DNA from: Flavobacterium sp. W4I14
GTDB taxonomy: Bacteria; Bacteroidota; Bacteroidia; Sphingobacteriales; Sphingobacteriaceae
Reading direction: 5' to 3'
NCBI GenBank assembly: GCA_030817875.1
Contig: JAUSZU010000001.1
Span: forward strand, 5,766,001 to 5,830,000
DNA length: 64,000 nucleotides
The position numbers were made by a program, and so were the translations under genes. This document shows, piece by piece, positions 1 through 7,441 of this stretch (the stretch's first letter is position 1; each line of letters opens with the position of its first letter). The notes below the pieces were generated by a model that searched no databases, was not told the DNA's origin, and saw only the letters and a list, made by a program, of their open reading frames with translations.

Positions 1-816
1 GAATTGGGAAAACAGCCCGAACTGGTTTATGAGCTGGCTAATGAAGCCATAGACTTTGTAGAGAAAAATAAACTCATCGCCATTCCTGCCTTGGCTAAAG
101 AAGGTTGGCGCATGCGCATGTTAAGCCCGAAGGAGCAGTTGTTTGCACCTTTTTTTCTAGGTGGCGAATCGGTATTAATTGCCTATCCAACAGAAGACAT
201 GACCGAGGATGCCAAAGTGATGACCTTGCGTGGCAATAACAGGCATTTTTCGAGAGCTGTAGTTTTTCATGAGCTGATTCCTGGGCACAACCTTCAGTAT
301 TTTATGCAAAGCCGCTACAAACCTTATCGCAAGGTTTTTGGTACACCTTTCTGGACGGAAGGTTGGTCGTTGTACTGGGAGATGTTATTGTGGGACCAGA
401 ACTTTGCAAAATCTCCAGAAGATAAAATTGGAATGCTTTTTTGGCGCATGCACCGTTGTGCGCGTATCATTTTTTCGATGAATTACCATTTAGGCAAATG
501 GACACCTAAGCAGTGTATCGACTTTTTGGTGGATCGGGTAGGTTTTGAGCGTGCCAATGCAGAAGCGGAGGTGCGTAGATCATTTACCGGAGGTTATGGG
601 CCGTTATACCAAATTGGGTATATGCTAGGTGGATTACAGTTTAGGGCATTGCATAAAGAGCTGGTAGAAAGTGGTAAAATGACCAATATTCAGTTTCACA
701 ATCGTGTATTGCACGAAAACAATATGCCTGTAGAAATGGTAAGGGCCTTGCTAACCAACCAGCAATTGCCAGAAAATTTCAGTACCCGTTGGAAATTTGC
801 CGGCGATATCAAATAG
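1..816 (+). CDS. DUF885 family protein, C-terminal part (5' end outside window)
   Basis: This is the C-terminal 271 or so residues of a DUF885-family protein; the reading frame is open from the first base, so the true start lies upstream of the window. The family is related to zinc metallopeptidases and is usually exported. The diagnostic HExxPGH-like motif is visible as HELIPGHN in the first third of the fragment, followed by a conserved WTEGWSLYWE segment typical of the family. The substrate is not known from sequence. The gene ends with TAG and is followed by about 400 bases without a gene. The family call is firm; the catalytic role is inferred from family knowledge. Confidence 0.85.
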   Translation, partial: ELGKQPELVYELANEAIDFVEKNKLIAIPALAKEGWRMRMLSPKEQLFAPFFLGGESVLIAYPTEDMTEDAKVMTLRGNNRHFSRAVVFHELIPGHNLQYFMQSRYKPYRKVFGTPFWTEGWSLYWEMLLWDQNFAKSPEDKIGMLFWRMHRCARIIFSMNYHLGKWTPKQCIDFLVDRVGFERANAEAEVRRSFTGGYGPLYQIGYMLGGLQFRALHKELVESGKMTNIQFHNRVLHENNMPVEMVRALLTNQQLPENFSTRWKFAGDIK

Positions 817-1133
817 TGTACAATATTTTGGGATGTGCTTGCAACATGAGGCGATAGATGATCAAAAAAGGAATGAAAAAAATATTTTCCCACGATTCGC
901 AGGAGTGACTCATCCAACCTGATAATTGGCATTGATTTATTTTAACGAGAAGCATACTGACAATTGCCTCACTCATAAAATGTCAACAGGAAATAAGGGT
1001 ACTAAAGCCCGAAACTAGAGATTTTGATTTTGGAAGACAAATAAGGTTAAGCGGATTAAAAGCCACGCATTTACTATTTATAACTTATTTTATAGTTTTG
1101 TTTACGTATTGCATTGGCGATAGTGTTGAAAAG
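817..1133. other. Intergenic spacer without recognised gene
   Basis: This AT-rich spacer lies between the DUF885 gene and the promoter of the OmpA-family gene. No coding frame of convincing composition, tRNA or strong hairpin was seen. A second TAnnTTTG-like box (TAGTTTTG, 1093-1100) is present but has no good -33 partner. Confidence 0.5.
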
Positions 1134-1165
1134 TTGATAAGTATTTTTACATGCTTGTATTTTTG
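1134..1165 (+). promoter_or_regulatory. Predicted Bacteroidota-type promoter for the OmpA gene
   Basis: TTG at 1134-1136 and TATTTTTG at 1158-1165 match the Bacteroidota -33/-7 consensus (TTTG and TAnnTTTG) with a 21-bp spacer. Transcription would begin near 1171. That is downstream of the first in-frame start at 1168, so it supports translation from the ATG at 1219. Confidence 0.6.
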
Positions 1166-1218
1166 GTATGGCTATTGTAATAAGAGTGCCAACGCTTATT
1201 CACGTTAAAAGAAAATTT

Positions 1219-2541
1219 ATGAAACTACAACTATTTAAAACACTCCCGGTTGCACTCGCTGGTTTATTAATCGGGTCGGTTGCTTCAGCTCAAGAAAGCC
1301 CTGCAAGTTCAACAACAACGTTCAGAACATGGTCTATCGGTGTAAACGCTGGTGTACTTACGCCATTATCACCATTAGGTGGAAAAAATGATTTTAGTAA
1401 TAACAAATCAAGTTTAGGTTATGGCCTTTACATTAAAAAACAATTTACACCTTATTTCTCTCTTCGTTTAGATGGAGTTCGTGGTAAATTAAAGGGAGAT
1501 AATACCGAACCTTACGAAAGCGGTGTGGTAAACAATTCTCCAGTAAGAGCTTTCGATACGGAATTATCGTACTCTGGAAGTTTGAATGCTGTAGTAAACA
1601 TGTTCAATATCGATATGTTTAAAAAAGAGAACACTTTGCAGCTTTATGCTTCGGCTGGTGCTGGTATTGCAGGTTATAAACCAACTATTACCACAGCATC
1701 GGGAACTTCTTTATATGCCGGCGACAAAAACATCCAAGAATTAATTATTCCGGTAGGTGTGGGTGCTAAATTTAAAATTTCTGATGCGGTTAACTTGGAT
1801 CTAGGTTGGACTATCAATTTTGTTGATGGAGATAACGTAGATGGTTACTACAGAGGAAGCAATGATAAATACAACTACGCTTATGCTGGTTTAGAGTTTG
1901 CTTTAGGTAACGGAAAACAATTGGCTTTCCACAATCCAGTAGCTTTAACTTATGATGAAGCTTTAAAAGCAAAACAAACTGCTGAAGGCTTAAAATCTGA
2001 TTTAAATGCACAAAAAGCTGATAATGCAAAATTACGTTCAGAACTAAACGATATCTTAAAAGATAGCGATGGTGATGGTGTTGCAGATAAATTAGATAAA
2101 TGCCCTGATACGCCAGCTGGTACTGTTGTTGATGGTTCTGGCTGTCCATTAAAAACTCCAGAAAAAGTTGTAGAAAAAGTAATCGTAACAGAAGAAGATC
2201 GCAAAGTTGTTAATGAAGCGATTAAAAACTTAGAGTTCGATTTAGGTAAAGCAACTATCCGTTCTAAATCTTATGCTTCTTTAAACAGAGTTGCTGCATT
2301 ATTAATCCAGAAAAACTTTAGCTTAAAATTAGCTGGTCATACAGATAATACAGGTTCAAAAGAATTAAACTTACGTTTATCGAAAGCTAGAGCAGAATCT
2401 GTAAAAGCTTATTTAGTTTCTCAAGGTGCAAATGCATCACGTATTGAGGCTACAGGTTATGGTATGGGTCAACCAATTGCTAGCAATAAAACAGCAAAAG
2501 GCCGTCAACAAAACCGTCGTGTAGAGTTCACGCTTTACTAG
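1219..2541 (+). CDS. OmpA-family outer-membrane protein with calcium-binding thrombospondin type 3-like linker
   Basis: The protein of about 440 residues has a signal peptide (MKLQLFKTLPVALAGLLIG, ending near SVASAQ), an N-terminal beta-barrel-like region, a coiled segment, an Asp-rich DSDGDGVADKLDKCPDTPAG repeat, and a C-terminal OmpA peptidoglycan-binding domain. The OmpA domain shows LAGHTDNTGS and a NRRVEF ending. The family anchors the outer membrane to peptidoglycan. The start at 1219 was chosen over 1168 because it places the signal peptide at the N-terminus and lies downstream of the predicted transcription start. It stands alone, with its own promoter and a strong terminator directly downstream. 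Confidence 0.92.
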   Translation: MKLQLFKTLPVALAGLLIGSVASAQESPASSTTTFRTWSIGVNAGVLTPLSPLGGKNDFSNNKSSLGYGLYIKKQFTPYFSLRLDGVRGKLKGDNTEPYESGVVNNSPVRAFDTELSYSGSLNAVVNMFNIDMFKKENTLQLYASAGAGIAGYKPTITTASGTSLYAGDKNIQELIIPVGVGAKFKISDAVNLDLGWTINFVDGDNVDGYYRGSNDKYNYAYAGLEFALGNGKQLAFHNPVALTYDEALKAKQTAEGLKSDLNAQKADNAKLRSELNDILKDSDGDGVADKLDKCPDTPAGTVVDGSGCPLKTPEKVVEKVIVTEEDRKVVNEAIKNLEFDLGKATIRSKSYASLNRVAALLIQKNFSLKLAGHTDNTGSKELNLRLSKARAESVKAYLVSQGANASRIEATGYGMGQPIASNKTAKGRQQNRRVEFTLY

Positions 2542-2562
2542 TCTGTTTTAACACACATATTA

Positions 2563-2594
2563 AAGCGCCCCGATTTATTGGGGCGCTTTTTTTT
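2563..2594 (+). terminator. Rho-independent terminator after OmpA gene
   Basis: A perfect 9-bp stem (AAGCGCCCC at 2563-2571 with GGGGCGCTT at 2580-2588) and an 8-base loop run into eight T residues, 22 bases after the OmpA stop codon. Confidence 0.92.
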
Positions 2595-2843
2595 GACAAT
2601 TTTTTTCTCACATATCTTTTAGCACTATCAGATTTTAGTGATAGAACATTATAAATGTGATTAAAGTAAATAAGGTTAACTGACAAGTTTTTGAAGAAAG
2701 AGATGTAGGGCTGTAGCAACGCAAGCGCTATTCTTAGTAATGCTTGTTTAAACGAGGGCGATAGATTATCATTACAGTTTTAATCACATTGTGATTCCTA
2801 TAGCAAGTCGAATATTTGAGAACATCATCTGTGACGATTTTTT

Positions 2844-5513
2844 TTAAAAAGTAAATGAATATTTTAAGAGAAATGTACGGTCTCTCAAAGGCATATCAAA
2901 TATCAATAACTGGTTAGAAGTAGAATTTATCTGCTTATAAAACTTCTGGTTTATTAAATTGAGGCAATGAAACTCAAAAAAGCTTTTCCACCTTGTAGGA
3001 GCATATTTTACATTCATATCCAAAAAAACATTGTGCATAGGTTGTTGTAATTTCTGTTTGTACAAAGTGAAATTATAAACCACATTGTATGATAGTTTTT
3101 GGTTTAACTGATGTTGCCAAGTAGATTTTAACTTCTCTATATTGGTAGTGTTTACAGTTTTACCATTTACTGTACTTTGCTCGTTTATAAATCTTGAAAG
3201 CTCTCCACTTACCGAAACTGTAATTTTATTAAATATTTTTTTCCTGGCAGTTAATGTAGTAGCGATACTTTTAATGTTGAAAGGCAGAATCTCATTGTTA
3301 TAAAAATTAAAACCCTTTTGTAGGCTTGTATTGGCATTTGCGCTGATATTTAATGAAGCAAAATATAAATATTTAGAAATACTGCCACCCAAAGCGTATT
3401 TTTTTGCGGTATTTTTAAAATTAATAGCAGTAGATTTTGTCAGGCCATTATCGATTTCAAAAGAGTTGATAAAGTTTTGTTGCGTTTTATCGTAGCCCAG
3501 GTTTAAATTGTAAAAAAACATTGCTAAAGGTTTGCGATAGCTAAACCTAACATTTGCCGAGTTGTTATTGGTTATGGGTAATGGTGTTTCGTTAAAATTA
3601 AACTCCCTGTAATTTACCAAAATGCTTCCCGGGTATATGTCTTCCACTTCTCCAAAGGTAGTTTGTTTAAGATATCTAAAGTTAATTTCACTGTACCGGC
3701 CTAAATTTTTACGAAAATCTATAGAAGGGTTCAGTGAAAAATATCTGTTTTTTTTATAGATAAAATTTGTTTTACTGTTGTAATCTATAAAGTTGAAGGT
3801 TGGCGTTACCTCCAAAATAATAACACCTTTTTTAAGGAGGTAAGCTGCAGATGCCTTGCCTACTAGTCCTAAATTATTAAATATTACATCGTTTTTAAAT
3901 CTATCGCCCACTACAGAAGTAACGTGTAAGCTGTCGGTTTTGTATAAATTGCTGGTTAGTAGATTACCATTGTACGATAAACCTATTGTGGTAGAAAGTA
4001 TAAATTTGTTGAATTTTGTTTTAAAGGTTATAGCTTGGTCAATGAATGTATTTTTGGTTTGCGTCTGTTGTGCTAAAAAGAGATAACTTTTATTGTTATT
4101 GATAATATTTTCATGCAACCCAGGAGAGATTTCTAAACGCTCATTTAATTTGTAATACTGCGTTAAACCATTGTACTGAAGTATATTGTTTATTCCCAGC
4201 GCTTTTATTACCACCGTTTCATTACTAACTGATAAATATTGTGTTGGCAAATTTTGCGTTAATTCTTGATCGTTCTGTATGGTGCTTCCATTTTTTTTCC
4301 ATGTTGGTAAATCTAGCTTGGTAAGAGATTTTACATAAATGGCATTACTGTTTTTTTCTATTTGAGATTGTATTTGCCATTGGTTAAGCTTGTGTAAATG
4401 GTTCTGTATTTCGGTGTACCTAACTGTATCGCGGTTAAGGAAATAATTAACCGAGTTGTTAAAATTATATCTCCTTTTTAACTGTAGCGTAGCCACATTC
4501 ATTCTTAAGGCCCAATCAGATTTTAATTTAAAAAGCGCATTAATATTTCCTGCAAAATCATTGTTCATCAAGTAATACTTTTCATCTAGTGATGGAAGTT
4601 CGCTACTTGTAATCGACAGGAATGGTGCAGCTTTTTTTAAAATGGTTTCGTTGTTTAAGGATACGCCAACGTCGGCATTTTCATGTTCTAAATTTTCGCC
4701 GACATTATTGGCTTTTAGGTTGTTGAGACTCTTATTTTTTGATTTAAAGAACATATTATTAAACTCGCCACTATAGGCACTATTTCCGAGACCAGCATGA
4801 CCGGTATTAATGGTTATTGCCCTGGCGCTATCGGTAAGTTTAAGATTTAGGGCAACGTTATTGGTAACGGTATATCCATTTAGGGCTTTTATAGGCTGGT
4901 CTCGTTCTATAACCTGTACTTGTTCTACAGCACTCACCGGTACATTGTTGGTGGCCAGTTTATATCTGCCATCCAACAGATTGTCGCCATCTAAATAAAC
5001 CTTCGATATTGCTTTTCCGTTATAGCTGATAGCACCATTGTTGTCTATTTTTATGCCAGGCAACCTGCCAATCAAATCGGCAATAACCCTATCGTTTTGT
5101 TCTTTAAAGGCTTTCACATTGTAAATTAAAGTATCGCTAACAAGCGATACTTTTTTTAGTGAAGTAACCTTAACTTCTTTTAAAAGATTTACTTTTTTTT
5201 TAAGGATGATGGTATAATACTGGTTTGTATAACTGCTAATAGGTACTATCTTTTGTTCATATCCCATTGCTGTTACTTTTATAGAAAGGCTGTTGTCATT
5301 TGTTTGGAGTTTACAGCTAAAAACGCCCTGTTGATTGGTATTGGTAAAGGCTAAACCCGAACCATTTTTAGTAACTATTGCAATGGTAGCAACATCAAGC
5401 GGTACAGCTAGGCTATCTTTTACCATACCATTTATAGTAATTGTTTGCTGGGCCGATGCTAAGATAATCGATAACAACAAACCCCAGGTTGCTAACAAAT
5501 GTTTTAAATACAA
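2844..5513 (-). CDS. Carboxypeptidase-regulatory/plug-domain outer-membrane beta-barrel protein (TonB-receptor-like)
   Basis: This is an exported protein of about 889 residues. After a signal peptide (ending near ILASAQQ) comes a carboxypeptidase-like regulatory Ig fold (about 25-110). A TonB-plug-like region follows (about 120-230), with RLPGIKIDNNGAISYNGK and KVYLDGDNLLDGRY. A long aromatic-rich C-terminus should form the beta-barrel, ending in a Phe (SFTF). Such proteins pair with GLPGLI proteins in Bacteroidota; the ligand is unknown. It is the last gene of a putative four-gene operon. The only start near the signal peptide is TTG at 5513, nine bases after the GLPGLI stop and in the same frame. 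The barrel class is well supported; TonB-dependent transport is inferred. Confidence 0.82.
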   Translation of the reverse strand: MYLKHLLATWGLLLSIILASAQQTITINGMVKDSLAVPLDVATIAIVTKNGSGLAFTNTNQQGVFSCKLQTNDNSLSIKVTAMGYEQKIVPISSYTNQYYTIILKKKVNLLKEVKVTSLKKVSLVSDTLIYNVKAFKEQNDRVIADLIGRLPGIKIDNNGAISYNGKAISKVYLDGDNLLDGRYKLATNNVPVSAVEQVQVIERDQPIKALNGYTVTNNVALNLKLTDSARAITINTGHAGLGNSAYSGEFNNMFFKSKNKSLNNLKANNVGENLEHENADVGVSLNNETILKKAAPFLSITSSELPSLDEKYYLMNNDFAGNINALFKLKSDWALRMNVATLQLKRRYNFNNSVNYFLNRDTVRYTEIQNHLHKLNQWQIQSQIEKNSNAIYVKSLTKLDLPTWKKNGSTIQNDQELTQNLPTQYLSVSNETVVIKALGINNILQYNGLTQYYKLNERLEISPGLHENIINNNKSYLFLAQQTQTKNTFIDQAITFKTKFNKFILSTTIGLSYNGNLLTSNLYKTDSLHVTSVVGDRFKNDVIFNNLGLVGKASAAYLLKKGVIILEVTPTFNFIDYNSKTNFIYKKNRYFSLNPSIDFRKNLGRYSEINFRYLKQTTFGEVEDIYPGSILVNYREFNFNETPLPITNNNSANVRFSYRKPLAMFFYNLNLGYDKTQQNFINSFEIDNGLTKSTAINFKNTAKKYALGGSISKYLYFASLNISANANTSLQKGFNFYNNEILPFNIKSIATTLTARKKIFNKITVSVSGELSRFINEQSTVNGKTVNTTNIEKLKSTWQHQLNQKLSYNVVYNFTLYKQKLQQPMHNVFLDMNVKYAPTRWKSFFEFHCLNLINQKFYKQINSTSNQLLIFDMPLRDRTFLLKYSFTF

Positions 5514-5522
5514 GCTTTCTAA

Positions 5523-6365
5523 TTAATTTGTTAATTCTAAGGGATAGTTCATGGTAAACTTCTTTTTTGAGGCCGTACCGTTATTACCTCCGCCGCTGCT
5601 TGTAACTTTATCTATTGTAATGCCACTTCCAAAATCATCCGTACCCAAGCCTTCAGCCTCAGCCTTTTTCATACGTTCGTATTCTTTTAACGAGGTTGAA
5701 ATTATTTTTGTAGGGATATTTACTGATGTAATATTTTGAAAACCTCCAGTGGTTACCACTTTAGTGCATGTAAATTTTATAAAATAATTATCGTCGTAGG
5801 CTTCTAAAATAAGACCGGGCAATCCATTTAATTTCCACGGGCCAAAATTTGCGGCTATATCGGTAGTAAACCATGCTGTATATTTACGGCCCTTAACCGT
5901 TGCAGTGGCCATTTGTGCGGTATAACCTAAAAATTGCTTAGTATCTTTTTCAATTTTCCAATTGGTTTTTGCTGTGGTCTCGTTAATTAAATAGCTTTGC
6001 TGGTAATGGTTTTTTACTACCGATAGTTTTCCCTTATCAACATAAATATCATCTTCTGTGGTAGGTAAAATAGCGCCCATGTCAATTACATCGCTGTTTT
6101 TGGTTTCGGCCTGTTTTAATGCCGCCTGAATGGCAGAGTCTTGCTTTAACCGCGTTTGGCTGGTGTAAAGGCTTTTATCGGTATTAAATGCCAAAATAAA
6201 ATCCTCGCTAAAAACTTTTGCTTTTTGTGTAGTATCTTTTATATGGTAAAATTGGTAATAGGCAATAGTTGTGGGTTGCTCTGGTGTTGGATTTTCTTTG
6301 TTGTCAAATGCATATAATAAGCATAACAACAATACCAGTGGAAATAACTTTATATGTTTGTTCAT
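5523..6365 (-). CDS. GLPGLI family protein
   Basis: This exported protein of about 280 residues carries the literal GLPGLI motif in the context GPWKLNGLPGLILEAYDD (about residues 175-192), which defines the TIGR01200 family. A hydrophobic N-terminus (MNKHIKLFPLVLLLCLLYAF) is the likely signal sequence, so the ATG at 6365 is preferred over the upstream in-frame start at 6395. The function of the family is not established; members are Bacteroidota-specific and commonly adjoin plug/barrel outer-membrane proteins, as here. The tail is rich in Gly, Ser and Lys (SSGGGNNGTASKKK). Its stop codon is followed after nine bases by the barrel gene. Confidence 0.9.
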   Translation of the reverse strand: MNKHIKLFPLVLLLCLLYAFDNKENPTPEQPTTIAYYQFYHIKDTTQKAKVFSEDFILAFNTDKSLYTSQTRLKQDSAIQAALKQAETKNSDVIDMGAILPTTEDDIYVDKGKLSVVKNHYQQSYLINETTAKTNWKIEKDTKQFLGYTAQMATATVKGRKYTAWFTTDIAANFGPWKLNGLPGLILEAYDDNYFIKFTCTKVVTTGGFQNITSVNIPTKIISTSLKEYERMKKAEAEGLGTDDFGSGITIDKVTSSGGGNNGTASKKKFTMNYPLELTN

Positions 6366-6415
6366 TTTATATTTTATTAATGAATTAAGAACCATCCTCT
6401 ATAACTCCTTAAAAT

Positions 6416-6751
6416 TTATGGCTGGTTATGGTAACAGCCATCGTTGCCCCAAGTGCCTTGCTCAAAAAAGGATGAAGCCTCTACCCACATAGCCCAGTTG
6501 GAAGTGTTATTGGGTGCGAAAACATGGATGTCCCATTTAACACCGCAGGCGTCGGTAAACCTGAAAACTTTTTCTCGTCGTAACAGGCCTGCCTGTAAAT
6601 TGCCTACATAGGCAACTTTTATGTCATGGTTTTTGATTTTTGCAACCGCATCAACTGAGGTAACATGCACCTCTTTTTTTATTTTTAAATCGTTAGCCGA
6701 AGCATTAAAACCGATTACGGTGCAGATTAGTGCAATAAATATGTGTTTCAT
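6416..6751 (-). CDS. Small secreted FTDACG-motif protein A
   Basis: This 111-residue protein is predicted to be secreted, with a signal peptide MKHIFIALICTVIGFNASAN. It belongs to no family I recognise. It is clearly paralogous to the next gene upstream in the operon: both have two Arg (LLRR or LFRR) followed by F-x-FTDACG-x-x-W and a hydrophobic strand. Two mature cysteines (C69 in DACG and C106 near the C-terminus) are conserved in position and could form a disulfide in the periplasm. It lies 50 bases upstream of the GLPGLI gene on the same strand. Function is unknown; an operon-specific secreted partner of the barrel protein is one inference. Confidence 0.75.
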   Translation of the reverse strand: MKHIFIALICTVIGFNASANDLKIKKEVHVTSVDAVAKIKNHDIKVAYVGNLQAGLLRREKVFRFTDACGVKWDIHVFAPNNTSNWAMWVEASSFFEQGTWGNDGCYHNQP

Positions 6752-6788
6752 AATTGTTGTTTTTTAAATATTACAAAAGTTAAGATGC

Positions 6789-7133
6789 CTATAAGCACCC
6801 GTATTGTGGGTTGTCAAGGGATCCAACTATTACTTCATCATTAAAATAGTTCCAAGCGGTGTGCCATAGTGACGCATTTGAAGCATTATCAGATCCTGAT
6901 ACATAAACACGCCATTGTTTCCCACAAGCGTCGGTAAATACAAAGCTCATCTGCCTGCGGAACAAGCCAAGCTGGTCATTTGCAATCTTTCCAGTCTCAA
7001 CTTTATTAGCCTGTGGCAAATTTTTTACAACAATATTTGCCAGGTTCGGTTGTGCAACAGGTAATCTTAAATCTTTTGCGTAAGCGCCAGTACCTAGTAC
7101 TGCGAATGCGAGTGCGAATAATAATTTTTTCAT
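6789..7133 (-). CDS. Small secreted FTDACG-motif protein B
   Basis: This 114-residue protein has a classical signal peptide (MKKLLFALAFAVLGTGAYAK). It is the first gene of the minus-strand operon and a paralogue of the following gene, 37 bases downstream. The shared core is LFRRQMSFVFTDACGKQW, and the cysteines at 70 and 113 match those of the partner (69 and 106). The N-terminal halves diverge. No known enzyme motif is visible. Expression probably depends on the divergent LytTR regulator, because the shared 308-bp intergenic region holds an ordered set of 21-bp-spaced boxes. Confidence 0.77.
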   Translation of the reverse strand: MKKLLFALAFAVLGTGAYAKDLRLPVAQPNLANIVVKNLPQANKVETGKIANDQLGLFRRQMSFVFTDACGKQWRVYVSGSDNASNASLWHTAWNYFNDEVIVGSLDNPQYGCL

Positions 7134-7238
7134 TTTCGTTAAAATTTTTAATAATCTAAGTAAGGTAAAGGATGGTCTAAATTCATTTTGTTAATATAAA
7201 ATTCAGTACAAAAATCCCAAACCCAAACAGCCAATCCA

Positions 7239-7356
7239 TATCCGAATGTTAAGTGCAAATATTCGTAGTGTTTCATCTCATATTCGAAATAATTAAACTC
7301 ATCATTTTATAATATTGATTGTTTAACTACGGATATCAGATTAAGTCCAACGAATA
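7239..7356. promoter_or_regulatory. Candidate LytTR operator: five TAT(T/C)CG boxes at 21-bp pitch
   Basis: Plus-strand boxes TATCCG (7239-7244), TATTCG (7260-7265) and TATTCG (7281-7286) are spaced exactly 21 bp start to start. Two reverse-oriented copies, CGGATA (7330-7335) and CGAATA (7351-7356), are also exactly 21 bp apart. Extended half-sites share bases such as TATTCGTAGT and TATCCGTAGT. LytTR regulators are known to bind direct repeats about two helical turns apart, and a LytTR regulator gene lies in the adjacent divergent operon. The 308-bp spacer 7134-7441 holds no gene. A weak kinase promoter (TTG 7386-7388, TACCTTA from 7407) is possible. Confidence 0.6.
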
Positions 7357-7441
7357 TTTACCGGTAGTTTCTAATCCGTTATCTATTGTTACTTTTAAAA
7401 AAGTTTTACCTTAAATGCTTTCGCCGCTTAGCTAAAAAATA

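Noticed and set aside
1168..1218. Upstream start of the OmpA gene giving 17 extra residues
   Set aside because: The predicted transcription start near 1171 lies after it, and the extra residues would precede a good signal peptide.
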